Shown here: positions 45,601 through 55,775 of the stretch, in pieces
How the letters are laid out: the number at the start of each line of letters is the position of its first letter
How positions within the stretch are numbered: the first letter of the stretch is position 1
From: Anisodus tanguticus
Lineage: Eukaryota > Streptophyta > Magnoliopsida > Solanales > Solanaceae
Direction: 5' to 3'
Length of the DNA: 64,000 bases
NCBI GenBank assembly: GCA_034509755.1
Contig: CM067553.1
Coordinates: 45,266,110-45,330,109, forward strand
Translations under genes and position numbers: made by a program
The notes under the pieces: generated by a model
The model's database searches: none
Told to the model about the DNA's origin: nothing
The model's input: the letters and a program-made list of their open reading frames with translations, nothing else

Positions 45601-47081
45601 TGAGACTAAGTTCTAGAGGAGCGGTGTTTCTTTCGCTATTCCTTTGACGGAATGGAAAGGTGATTTTGCCTCTTCGCCTACCTCACATTTATTTTGAGGG
45701 TTTATGTCGACAGAAGGCAACAATCTCAACTTCGCTAGCTTTTGAATGACTTTTTATTTAACGTGTCTTAATCTATGATGTCATAGATGCACGGATTACA
45801 AATATATCGTTCATTTGGCTACAGACATAATGTACCATTCTTAGTTATTACAGACCTGTTGGACTAGTCTCAAACCAGCTTGACCAACAACGTCCATTAA
45901 ACAAAGTTTGGGACATGTATCACCTCATCTGAGAGTGATCTCATTCCCTGAAGTCCTATTGAGGATAACCTCTCCAACCCCTTTTACTTTAGAGGTGGCG
46001 TTGCTTCACATGAACAACCTCTTGCCCGTGGTTAGGGCGTAACCGGATCATATGTGATCTGGATACTCTGGCCCACTCCAGTTGCTTTGGCAGACTGATT
46101 GTCCAATTTCTTTTCTGCCTTTCTTTAGGCCTTCAGTTCATTTAAGACCTGGAAACTCTTGCCCACCACACTAGGTGTCCATTACTTTTCCTATGAAATG
46201 AATTCTGGCCCCACTCCAATCGCCCGTAGGCTTTGTATGACTGAGTGTCCAATATCATCATATCAAATTTTGGCCCACTCTAGTCGCCCGGAGGCTTTGT
46301 ATGACTGAGTGTCCAATATCATCCTATCAAAGGAATTTTGGCCCACTCCAGTCGCCCGGAGGCTTTGTATGACTGAGTGTCCAACATCATCCTAAGAAGG
46401 ATCTTCTGCCAAATAGTGTGACAGGCTCAACGTCTTTAGCTTTTAGACTTCTTCCGTTATGATTGGTGCCCAGACAATTCTTGGCGCTTACCTAAGAGTG
46501 GTAACAGTTTTCGCACAGTTAGTGGATCTTTCTCCATCGTATGTGCGAACATACTTTACATACTTTTAATAATTACACTTAAAAGAACGGATCTTTTTAA
46601 GTCATTTACAAAGTCCAATCTTTAAACGGGAAAGAAGAAGAGATTAAACTTCTGATTTTAAAGCGTAAGGAATATAAATTATTTCGTAAAATATTTTCAT
46701 AATCCTCCTTACTTTTAAGTCATTTTTAATCAGACATCATTTAATCTTTATTCTTGACAAGGAAGAAAATAACTTATCCCAATTTCGAATTCTGGCACAC
46801 TTCAGTCACTTCATCGGACTGAGTGTCCATTTCCTCCTTACCATAATTCAGATCCTTTGTCTGGGACAGATATAGGCCTTCTGCTGCAAGATAGAACCAC
46901 ATCTTCAGCCTTCTCCTCTTGTCCCAATTGACATCCTCAGCCTCTCGTGAGCGCTTGTTCCCACCACTCTCAGGAGCGGTGACACCATGAACACATTAAA
47001 CGTCAACAACATCATCATCACTGTCTTCAAGCAGAAAACCACAGCCATATCCAGATTTGGTCACACAACTTTCGATCGACA
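45601..47081 (-). pseudogene. Gag/protease region remnant of R6
   Basis: An ATG at 47081, only about 45 nt after the LTR, opens MSIESCVTKSGYGCGFLLED and soon stops; RRLKMWFYLAAEGLYLSQ follows in another frame, the only Gag-like phrase. Much of the rest is occupied by repeated motifs (46208-46395). No protease motif found. Assigned mainly by position. Confidence 0.5.
46208..46395 (-). repeat. Three tandem 65-68-bp units in R6 gag region
   Basis: Units start at 46208, 46273 and 46341, each with ggcccactc, tcgcccg, aggctttgtatgactgagtg and tccaa.atcatc. Looser relatives occur at 46072, 46162 and 46797. Minus-strand reading gives DTQSYKASGRLEWA per unit. Confidence 0.88.
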
Positions 47082-47109
47082 TCTTTCGAACACTAATACT
47101 AATACAATA

Positions 47110-47123
47110 CAATCTTGTCTTAA
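47110..47123 (-). promoter_or_regulatory. Putative self-complementary primer-binding site of R6
   Basis: In element sense: LTR end, AT, then TTAAGACAAGATTG. This 14-mer is the perfect reverse complement of CAATCTTGTCTTAA in the R6 LTR (47322-47335 on the map). Same 2-nt spacing as in R1 and R3, different sequence. No tRNA-type TGG start. Confidence 0.6.
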
Positions 47124-47125
47124 AT

Positions 47126-48379
47126 TATTGGCTGCTATTGTAGTAAAGCAGTACGGAAAGTAAATAAATATTACAAGTGTTCGAAAAGATAAATAAATGG
47201 TCAATCTTCAAAACTGCCGCAAGCTTGTTGTGTCTTGAATCTTGATAACCTGAAATTAAGAAATAACTAAATCTGGATGGTTACAACGTTGTGTGTTGAG
47301 TCGAGTGATTGCACTCTGTCCTTAAGACAAGATTGCCCCGTATATATGCTTTTACGTTAGCGGACAATAGTCTCCCAAGATAAAAACAACACTTTAATCT
47401 CAACACTACAAAGCAAATAGGTTGAGTCTGATGAAGAAAACAAATACGAATCGACTTGCTGAAGATATGGAAAAGGAAGGAAGAGTTTCTGTTTTCGTCC
47501 AACGTTATTGGACTGACTTTCTCTTCTGTTTTGTCGCTGTGTATATAGTGTGTCTCTGTTATGTATATCTTGTGTATATGTGTGTATTTGCTCACTGTTT
47601 TTCTCAACAGTTTTGCAGTGTTTTTCATCATTATTTTGTGCTGCGTTTTTCTGTTTTTGTGTGCAACACAATTGAGCCAAAATGCCTCAATATATAGCAT
47701 GGATGAGGGACTCCTCAACTGCCACAAACAAGGCTGTTAATGGCAATAGTGAGGGTTGTTAATGGCACTAGAGAGGGATGTTAATGGCCATTTAGAGAGG
47801 CATTTATGGAGTAGTTAACAACCAAGTAATGGCTGGTTAATGCTCCAAAAAATAGCCCAAACGGTAGGCAGATCAACTTTCCAGAAACTCTAGGGACCAA
47901 ACTGTAAATATTAAGCAATTTGGAGTCCAAAAAGATAATATCAGAAAGTCCCCACAGCCCGCGGCCTGCGACCCAAGCCCGGACAGGACGGAACGGGTGA
48001 GCGGCGGCGGCGCGCGTGTGGGCTTAGCCTCGAACCCAAGCACATCTAGGTCCTCCCTCCTTTAAACACATGGGATGCTCCTTGGGGTCCCAAACCCTTT
48101 ACCACTTTAGAGACTTATAAAGAGAACAATTCTTCCTTTTCCCACCGATGTGGTAGATTTGTCCCACACCATATTTTCATGCCTCAAACACCTTACTTCG
48201 TGGACCAATATCTCTTTCATTTCTCAACGAAATTTGACGATTCTTGGCCCTACGGTCATCTACTCACTTAGTAGATTATGCATGTGAGAAGAGACAAAGC
48301 CCCCAACATGCGAAACACCAGTGTTTAATTCATTAAATATGGGTGGACGCACCTCCCCTCCAAAGACAAATTTCCAACA
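47126..48379 (-). repeat. 5' LTR of R6
   Basis: Starts tattggctgctattg (the terminal TG reads TA here), ends aaatttccaaca. TATA-like gctatatattg (minus) lies near 47687-47698. Confidence 0.94.
47322..47335 (-). promoter_or_regulatory. LTR segment complementary to the R6 leader
   Basis: Plus-strand ttaagacaagattg within ctctgtccttaagacaagattgc. It occupies the same place as cttaaggaatttaatc in the R3 LTR (shared ctgt..ccttaag lead-in and following ccc) but differs at 8 of 16 positions. Confidence 0.5.
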
Positions 48380-48897
48380 AGTAGTTCGAGAGAATACGTC
48401 TAGTAAATTATTGTGATTGCTCGAGAGAGAATTACAGTAAGTTGAGTGCTCACGATCCGTAGAGAATAAATCGGCGAGATTATAGATAACGTAGCGAGAA
48501 GGATTCCAATAATTGGGGAAATCATAACCCTAGGCATCCTTAATCTTGAATTCAATCAATTCTCTTTAGTTGATAATCTATACTGCTATTATTTTTTTGA
48601 GTTAATTAGTTAAAAATAAAAATCTTAATCTTTATAATCCATAATATTGTTCGAACTTATTTCTTAGTAATATTGAACAGTTCTAGCTAACGTTAGTTCT
48701 CTGTGAGATTCGATTCCGGGCTTTTAGACCGGATTATATTTGCAGCGACCGCTTATCCTTTTTAGACTATAGTTGGGCATGATCACGTACATATGTTAAA
48801 TGTTAACTAGCATGGGTATATATTTAATTTTGTGCACTCTTAACACACGTGAGAAAGAAATTTTACACCTTTTATCAAATTTTTGGTTCCGCCGCTA

Positions 48898-49432
48898 TAA
48901 TAAGCTGTGTGCGCAATTTCTCCACATGTTGTATTTGAATGGACAGTTATGCATGATACTTGTGTTGGATTTCAGCAGAGAAAACTAATACCATATAACA
49001 CTGAATTATGTGCATATTTCTATTCTCGTCATTTCCATCATTAATTTGAGTACTACAAAGTCACTTTGTCTGAGTGCCGATAAAAAGTCACCGGAATTTA
49101 ATTTATCTTTGGGAAAAAAATCAGGTCAATATATGGTGAATGATACTGTAGGAAGAAATTCTCCATTTCAATTGATATTTTTTCACAAAAAAACAAATAT
49201 GAGATATAAAAGATTCAATGTTCACTAAGGTTTCGAATAAGGACCTCAAATTCAAGTTGATTTTATTTCAACTCTTCCTTAGAAAAAATACAATAATGTA
49301 TTTGACAAATGAAATACCATGATATAATAATCAAACATTTTGATTAATATTAGTACTAGTTGAAAATTTTGTGAAAGATTTTTCTAATTATTTTTATTAA
49401 CGTGAAGTTCGTCTCAAGTAGACCTTGTTGTT
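48898..49432. other. Spacer before R7
   Basis: AT-rich; no gene, short frames only. Confidence 0.45.
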
Positions 49433-49437
49433 TTTAG

Positions 49438-49601
49438 TGTAGAAATGTGTAATTCTCCTTGTTTGAAATCTTCTCATTAATACAATATATATATATGTTT
49501 TTACAATTCTAATCATAATCATATGAGAATATCTACTTTACATAATTACACTAAAATAATAATTACAGAATATATGGAGAATATTTACGTATTCTCTATC
49601 A
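49438..49601 (-). repeat. 3' LTR of R7
   Basis: Starts tgtagaaatgtgtaattc, ends attctctatca; PPT (minus CTGCGGGGGTG) at 49602-49612. Confidence 0.94.
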
Positions 49602-49612
49602 CACCCCCGCAG

Positions 49613-50080
49613 TCGGAGAGGGAGGAGGCCGGACGCTCAGACTGGATCTGAAGTCGAGGAACAATTGCCGAGGAAGTCCCTTAGTAAATATACATGCGTA
49701 CTGATATGAAGAAGGAACATGTAACACCCGAACATGGCCCATGACAACCTTCTCGCGAATAAAATGAATATCCATCTCAATATGTTTGGTTCGGTGATGC
49801 TGAACCGGGTTATGAGACAAGTAGACAACATATATGTTATCACAGTAGACAATAGATGCCCCTAAAGGACAATGGAGCTCTATAAGGAGATTTATGAGCC
49901 AACAAATCTCGGCAACAACGTTCACAACACCTCTATATTCTGCTTCTGCACTCGAACAGGAAAGCGTGGCTTGCCGTTTGGCAGACCACGAGATGAGGTT
50001 ATCACCCAAAAATACACAATAGCCGGAAGTAGATCGACGTGTGTCTGGAAAATCGCCTCAATCGACGTTCGTTTATGATA
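49613..50080 (-). pseudogene. RNase H of R7
   Basis: A 136-aa frame (50009-49599) with GDNLISWSAKRQATLSCSSA, EAEYRGVVNVVAEICWLINL, VYCDNIYVVYLSHNPVQHHR, KHIEMDIHFIREKVVMGHVR and CIFTKGLPRQLFLDF. The acidic residues of the catalytic site (AEAEY Glu and YCDN Asp) are kept. Best preserved RNase H in the window; only upstream stops break it from RT. Confidence 0.9.
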
Positions 50081-51052
50081 TCACCTTGGTCGATGCAGAT
50101 GGATAAAGATGTAACCCATAGTTAAGAGTACCCTTAACGTACTGAATGATACGTTTAAGAGTTGTGAAGTGAGTCTCCCTGGGAGCATGTATGAACAGAC
50201 ACACCTGTTGAACAGTGTAGGCAATATCAGGTCTAGTGAAAGTAAGTTACTGAAGCGCACCGGCGAGAGTCCTATAAAGAGAAGGATCAAGCACCGGATC
50301 TCCGTCATCCGCGCTAAGCTTAGATTTTGAGTCAACTGGAGTGGGAATAATCTTGCAGTTTGCCATTTTAGCCTTGTAAACAATCTCTTCGGCATACTTA
50401 CGCTGACACAGAAATATTGCATTCTCGGATCTGGTCACAGAAATTCCCAAGAAATAACTCAACTTAACTAAGTCTGTCATGACTAATTCGGATTTGAGCA
50501 TGGTAATGAACTCGTTTGTCATCACATCTGAGAAGGCAGTCAGGACAATGTCATCCACATAAAGCAAAAGGTATGCAGTGTCATTACCTCGATGAAAAAT
50601 AAAAAGTGAGTTATCACTTTTGCTGCACATGAACCCAATATGCAAGATGTAAGTGGCAAAGCGGTCATACTAAGTCTTGGGGCTTGTTTCAAGCCATAAA
50701 GTGACTTTCGACGATGACAGACATACTGAGGATACAAAAGATGCACAAAGACAGGTGGTTGATGCATGTATAAGGTTTATTTCAAATCCCCATGTAAGAA
50801 CACATTTTTCACATCAAGTTGATGAATCAACCAATTTTTTACCATAGCAATGCTCAAAATAGTGCGGATGGTTGCTAGTTTAGCCATTGGACTAAAGGTC
50901 TCACTATAATAATTTCCCTCTTGTTGCCCTATGTCATTTGCAACAAGTCTCACCTTATGTCGTTCAAACTCACCATTATCCCTGAATTTATGACGATATA
51001 GCCACATACAACGAATCACATTGACCCCTCTCATTTTGGGACAAGATCCCAA
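50081..51052 (-). pseudogene. Reverse transcriptase of R7
   Basis: Frames 51052-50777, 50767-50540 and 50645-50247: MWLYRHKFRDNGEFERHKVR, SETFSPMAKLATIRTILSIA, HQLDVKNVFLHGDLK, KSLYGLKQAPR, LLLYVDDIVLTAFSDV (catalytic YVDD intact) and LSYFLGISVTRSENAIFLCQ. At least two frameshifts and several stops. 113-aa frame 50422-50081 is largely an alternate frame of the RT-RNase H connection. Confidence 0.9.
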
Positions 51053-51668
51053 GTGTGATGTGTAGTGAGCACATCAAACTCCTCACGCATGGCCGCATTC
51101 CAATTTGGATCAAGCTTGGCTAATTTTTTTTCTTGGGTATAAGTGAGATGGCTTGAGTAGATAGGTTAAAGTAGACTTTCGGTTTGAAAATCCTGTGTTT
51201 GGCATGGGTTTCCATGTGGTGCGTAGGAATGGGGGCTATTTGGGTGGGCTGTAGCGGATGTGGGCTCGGGCAGTGGGGCAGTGAGGGGATGACAAGGCTC
51301 GGGCAGTGGGGTAGTGAGGGGATGATGGGGCCCAAGCAGTGGGTTGTGAGGAGGCGATGAGAATTTCGGGCATGGGGTTGGTCGACGGGGCCTGGGGGTT
51401 GGTGACGGTAACGAGTAGTAGTGGGGTTGTCATGGGATCAGTAGGCAGGGGGGAGGACGATGTTATCGATGGGTTGTGGGGCAGTCCCGGGGGAGATGAC
51501 GGGGGTAGTGGGCGTTGAGCCGAACTACTAGCTCCATGGAGTACATTTTTAAACATAGGGGAGGTGTCTGAATCGTCAAGAAAGCCATAGTCGGTGACTT
51601 GAAATTTTCGGACGTTTGCAAAGGGGAAGATGTGCTCCTCGAACGTGACATGGCGAGAGACTAAGACT
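51053..51668 (-). pseudogene. Integrase-RT linker of R7
   Basis: Pro/Ser/Thr-rich frame (51685-51236) with repeated PSLPHCP-like and SSPHYPTARALSSPHCPTAR motifs, the variable linker between integrase and RT in Ale-like elements, ending HRIFKPKVYFNLSTQAISLI at the RT entry. Confidence 0.75.
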
Positions 51669-52413
51669 TTATTTGTGGAAATCATAGCATATGGACCCCC
51701 TATGATTTGACGGAAAACCCAAAAAAATGCAATAAGTAGTTCTAGGAGCTAATTTGTGATGCGTCGTGGAGGCGAGATTAGGGTAGCATAGACAGCCGAA
51801 AATCCGAAGGTGGCCATAAGAAGGGATCCGACGGAATAAAATTTCGGTGGGGGTTTTATTTTTAAGGGTACGAGTAGGTAATATATTAAGAACGTATGCT
51901 ACCGTGTGTAACGTATATACCCAAAGGGAGGGGTAGAGAAGCATGCAAGAGCATGGTACAGATCATATTGTTAATGGTGTAGAGGATTCTTTCGGCTTTA
52001 CCATTTTGAGGTGAGGTATGGGGGCACGAGAATCGAAATACCATGACATTATCTGCACAAATTTTATGAAATGGCGAATTGTCAAACTCACGACATTTGT
52101 CACATTAAAACAATTTTATGTCATTCTCAAACTGTGTTTTAACGTATGTTCGAAATTCAAGAAAAATGGAATAGACTTGAGACTTATATTTGAGCGGATA
52201 GACCTAGAGAAAATGAGAGAAATCATCTAACAATACCAAATAATATTTATGACCCAGTTTGTTAGTAATGGGAGATGTCCATAAATCCGCATGAATGATG
52301 TCAAATGGAGAAAATGTAACACTTAAAGATGACTTAAAAGGAAGTCTAACATGCTTCCCTAAAGGACAAGAATGGAATTTTGGGGAAAATTTTCCATTAT
52401 TACATTGAATCAA
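51669..52413 (-). pseudogene. Integrase of R7
   Basis: Frame 52413-52204: CPLGKHVRLPFKSSLSVTFS, then DIIHADLWTSPITNKLGHKY, YLVLLDDFSHFL (first catalytic Asp). Middle part has the second Asp and Glu blocks in broken frame. Frame 51944-51669: HTVAYVLNILPTRTLKNKTP, YGHLRIFGCLCYPNLASTTH and CIFLGFPSNHRGSICYDF. Confidence 0.87.
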
Positions 52414-52901
52414 ATTTTAACTTCTAAGAAAATTAAAAATTGGTGCTCCCGGGTGCCCAGTCTACTGTGCCAAGTTGATGGAGAGATTGCAGCTAGAGAG
52501 GTATGTGGATTGACACTTGTAGCGGAAGTGGATGAGAAATGATATAGGTCCACACTATTGCATCTCGTAAGAGTTGTCCCCGTACATAGATCTTTCACAG
52601 AAAAATCAAAAGGGTCAAACACAATAGATACAGAATTGTCACTAGCAAATTTCCTAATAGAGATTAAAGTTTTTAATGATGTTAGGTGCATATAAGACAT
52701 TTTTAAAGAAAATGGAGGGTGAGGTAGTGGTGTTTGACTGGTGCCATAGCCTTGAATTGGAATGCGATTGCCATTTCCAGCCAAAATAAATTGAGGATTG
52801 TTCAAGTTGAATAGTTGAGGAAGATTACTAGAGTTACCAGTGAGGTGGGAAGTGGAACCCATATCTATATACCAAGCATCGTCGAGCTGCTGTAAATTCA
52901 T
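52414..52901 (-). pseudogene. Protease and GAG-pre-integrase of R7
   Basis: A 163-aa frame: DDAWYIDMGSTSHLTGNSSN (active site D-M-G-S instead of D-T/S-G-A), NPQFILAGNGNRIPIQGYGT, then SVSIVFDPFDFSVKDL and STWHSRLGTREHQFL, the beginning of the zinc domain. The altered third residue probably impairs the protease. Confidence 0.87.
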
Positions 52902-54012
52902 AATGTTGTAGGCCTGACTCAGTTCGGTATGGGTAAGGAGGTTGTACGGTTGTTGTTGTTGTTAGGCCACCGAGATATGGGCCTACTGTGTCGGTCCCGC
53001 CTGGCGTGGTCGTGGATGAGGGCCCAAAATACTCGGTTGCTTCCACTGGCCACTACCTTGGGCCGGTGCCGTCGCGTATGGGCATGGGGGGAGGCCCAAC
53101 TTCCGGACATCGGCCATGGCAGTAGGCCGGCCTACTGATATAGGTACGGGGTCTGCTATGATTGTCCACCGGTATTGCTGCCTCGGCCGCGGCCTCTACC
53201 TCTTTTGCCCCGTCCGTCGCTGCGTCATCTGCCTTTTCCACCGCCTCGGCCACCCCGCGGAGCTTGATCATCCGTGTGTGGCGGTTGTCCAACGGGTGTT
53301 AGGGCGTTCAACAATGTATCAACTACCAACGCCTTCTGATTATGTTCATCCTGTTTGGCACGTCTAGTTTCCTCCAATAGTAATTGTGATCGGGCCTTGT
53401 TGAAACTAGAGAGAGGATCGGCTTGTTGGATCATCGTTGCAAGGGTATCGTACTCACCCTTTGAACAACCATTAATTAGTTGCAAAACCATTTTTGTTTC
53501 TGAAATCGGAGTGCCAACATTATATATTTGATCTGCAACTAATTTCAGTTGTTTACAATAGTAGAACATATTAGCAAAGTTTTCAAGACGGGTGTTATTA
53601 AATTGTTCCTCTAGATACACTGCACATGTATGTTTGTTATCTTGAAAAAAATCTTCTAGTCTTGTCCATAAGTCGTGAGTCGAAGCACCTATCTTCATAA
53701 TAGTATGAAGTAGATCCTTAGATATGGTGCCATCTATCCATTTCTTGACGATTGCATCAAGTCATTTCCACATTGTGTTGTCGACGTCGGGCAGACGGGG
53801 TGTGGTGGCATCGATGTGATCAAGAACGTTGTAGGCACAAGTATGTATTTGAAATAACTCAACCCACGAAGAGTATTGTCCATCCTCCTGATCAAGAATC
53901 AAAGGGATAAAGTTTTTGATGTTTGTCACGGCAAACACTGGATGAAAGAGGAGGAGGGATGAGGAGGATGTGTGACGTATTGTGTGGAGGAGGAGGAATC
54001 GGGAGAAGCCAT
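52902..54012 (-). pseudogene. Gag of R7
   Basis: ATG at 54012 starts MASPDSSSSTQYVTHPPHPS; a frameshift near 53935 leads into AVTNIKNFIPLILDQEDGQY, then the main frame 53698-53225 with DLWTRLEDFFQDNKHTCAVY, YYCKQLKLVADQIYNVGTPI and LSSFNKARSQLLLEETRRAK. The C-terminus is an RGG-like Gly/Arg run (APRGGRGGGKGR) instead of a CCHC knuckle. Gag here forms the virus-like particle coat in the family. Confidence 0.87.
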
Positions 54013-54151
54013 GTGGCTGCCGAAAGTAAGGAGAAAGAGGGGGTGGGGCGACGGAAATTACTTTAGGGTTTGGGAGGATTTCACCGTAACTAATGAAAGA
54101 GGGGGGTGGAGGCCGACGAGATTTTAGGGTAGGAAGGGTGTTAGGGTTTGA

Positions 54152-54163
54152 CTTCTGATACCA
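54152..54163 (-). promoter_or_regulatory. Primer-binding site of R7 (initiator tRNA-Met)
   Basis: Minus strand TGGTATCAGAAG immediately after the 5' LTR. Confidence 0.94.
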
Positions 54164-54327
54164 TGTAGAAATGTGTAATTCTCCTTGTTTGGAGTCTTCT
54201 CATTAATACAATATATATATAGATGTTTACAATTATAATCATATTCGTATGAGAATATCTACTTTACATAATTACACTAAGATAATAATTACAGAATATA
54301 TGAGAAATATTTACGTATTCTCTATCA
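54164..54327 (-). repeat. 5' LTR of R7
   Basis: A 164-bp LTR, starts tgtagaaatgtgtaattc, ends attctctatca. Confidence 0.94.
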
Positions 54328-54332
54328 TTTAG

Positions 54333-54839
54333 AACTCTTAAGAATTTTCTCGGAGTGAGATATTATAATGTTCGAGAAACGTGACCAATTAACCAACCAA
54401 CAAAACTACTTTTACTCCGATAGCTAAATGATGTCGGAGTAATGAATCATTGACAAGTGTGTTCTAGTGCGTTGTAATTCTTTATCTAAGGATATTGTAA
54501 ACATATTTTGGAAGGGGAAAAACTTTGCACTAACGCATTGGTCCCTCCCATGTTTTCGCCTTCTCCGCTCAAACATATATTGACCTTGTATAACTCATAC
54601 TTGGTCGAAACTTAATTTGTGTTTGTAATATTGAGGGTGAGATGAGGCTGTTTGGAGGAAATATATTGTTGTTTCTTTCATGATCTTGGGTAATCCTCCC
54701 ATTTAATACTAACTTTCGAGGTTAATTTAGGTCCAATATCTATTTCTTATTAAAGACAAAAGAAAATAAATAGGTTGATAGCAAGAATTAGGTGTTTGAG
54801 GTTTTTTTTTTTTAATTATGAAGAGTGTAATAATATGTG
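54333..54839. other. Spacer
   Basis: No gene or repeat recognised. Confidence 0.45.
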
Positions 54840-55105
54840 TATCTTTGGTCCCAATTTATATGACACTTTTCGTTTTCTGGGATCCAAACTATATGAACTT
54901 TGACCAATATTTTAAAATGAATGTTTTCATCGTATTGGCATGTGAAGAATTGTAACTTATAGTACTCTTAGTATTCTAATTTTTGAATATTTTAATTTAA
55001 TTTTAAAATACTGAATTGACCTAATCCAATTTAACTTCGAACATTAATCTAATCAATTCTATATAAGTGTAAAGTGTCACATAAATTAAAACAAAGAAAG
55101 TAGTG
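54840..55105. mobile_element. Stowaway-like MITE
   Basis: Left end tatctttggtcccaatttat with tatgacacttttcg is mirrored at the right by gtgtcacataaattaaaaca and aaagaaagtag. Same class as those at 7955 and 63835. Confidence 0.72.
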
Positions 55106-55196
55106 AAGTATCTAATTAAATTACAACTACAATATAATATTTTTTCCTGACATAAGTATATAACTCTAGATCTTACAAATAGTGGGGTTTGAGAAG

Positions 55197-55402
55197 TACA
55201 AAAACACCAACAAAGGTTATAGTGTAGTGACTTGTATTATTTCATCCTTAATCAAGAAGTTTCGGGTTCGAGTCCCCTTGAATACAGAGTCACCTTTGGT
55301 AAGGAGTGTCTTGCCCCCTCCTCAGCACGAATACAAATTTAGTCGACCCCAATGCAGATAATGGACACCGAATAAAATTTAAAAAAAAAAAATACAAAAA
55401 CA
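55197..55402 (+). mobile_element. tRNA-derived SINE with A-rich tail
   Basis: Body about 55207-55392, flanked by tacaaaaaca (55197-55206 and 55393-55402). B-box ggttcgagtcc at 55265-55275, tail of about 12 A. Different family from those at 3583 and 57238. Confidence 0.75.
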
Positions 55403-55775
55403 AAAAATCTAAGAGATGTGCACATTTTCCACATGTTGCACGTCTTTACTCGGAAATTGGGTACAACCTCTCAATCATCCGAGAGAAGAACAGATTCGTC
55501 ATATTCAGGTGATGGTTCCACTATCTTTCTACCGACACTTTACCCCCTAAATTTCTTCATTCTTCCTCACTTCACCCCACCTTTAAATACACTTGAGCCC
55601 TCATACTCTTCTCTCAAACAAAACAAAAAAATACACTAAAAAAATAGTCAATACTCAAGAATGAAGATATCTCTCTATTTCCTCCTCTACAAAAAAAAAA
55701 CAAATTGAGTTGTAAAATTCAGTTTCAAAAGCTTCATTCTTGCAATTGATTGTTATTTGTAAAAGGGTACATATG
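55403..55775. other. 5' flank of the 55-kb small gene
   Basis: Contains a tttaaata TATA-like motif near 55582 and a C/T- and A-rich leader. Probably promoter and 5' UTR. No other gene. Confidence 0.45.

Larger units (their letters stand above)
41710..48379 (-). mobile_element. Ty1/copia retrotransposon R6 with 1.25-kb LTRs
   Basis: Flanked by perfect 5-bp duplications agtag (41705-41709 and 48380-48384). LTRs 1252 and 1254 bp show only scattered differences by eye, so insertion is recent. The interior (42962-47125, about 4.2 kb) is badly decayed: gag remnants with short repeats, part of integrase, RT lacking its catalytic box, and a broken RNase H. RNase H, RT and PPT motifs ally it with R3. 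It inserted into a Ty3-type LTR. Confidence 0.93.
40727..48785 (+). mobile_element. Ty3-type solo LTR, interrupted by R6
   Basis: Starts tgatttgaccaaa, ends gttgggcatgatca; about 1.38 kb after removing R6. Flanks cgtcc (40722-40726) and cgtac (48786-48790) match at 4 of 5. The repeated lower-case gcgag/gaagcgag run (tcgcgaagcgagagttcagg) and the terminal ggattatatttgcagcgacc block are typical of large plant Ty3/gypsy LTRs. No internal domains adjoin it, so it is a solo LTR. Superfamily assigned from memory of LTR sequence, not from protein domains. Confidence 0.7.
40664..48897. mobile_element. Dispersed repeat split by a solo LTR
   Basis: Left piece (40664-40726) has ggagccaccttaggcgaagg and cccttcgccgaaaagttac. 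Right piece (48791-48897) ends tttttggttccgccgct. The short ends (ggagcc / ggttcc-gcc) are inverted, and both halves match my memory of one abundant Solanaceae repeat. It was split by the Ty3-type LTR at 40727-48785. Classification uncertain. Confidence 0.5.
49438..54327 (-). mobile_element. Ty1/copia retrotransposon R7 (Ale/Retrofit-like)
   Basis: Perfect duplication tttag (49433-49437 and 54328-54332). Two 164-bp LTRs differing at about ten positions by eye. Met PBS, PPT and full minus-strand order gag, protease, integrase, RT, RNase H. About 4.9 kb. Frames are interrupted but all domains are recognisable; it is the most complete of the R5/R7/R8 group. Confidence 0.95.

Noticed and set aside
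46208..46395. Short repeats considered as a CRISPR-like array
   Set aside because: Units are contiguous tandem copies without variable spacers, inside a plant retroelement.
53116..53367. GC-rich plus-strand frames over 52929-53367
   Set aside because: Antisense to the Gly/Arg-rich C-terminus of R7 Gag.
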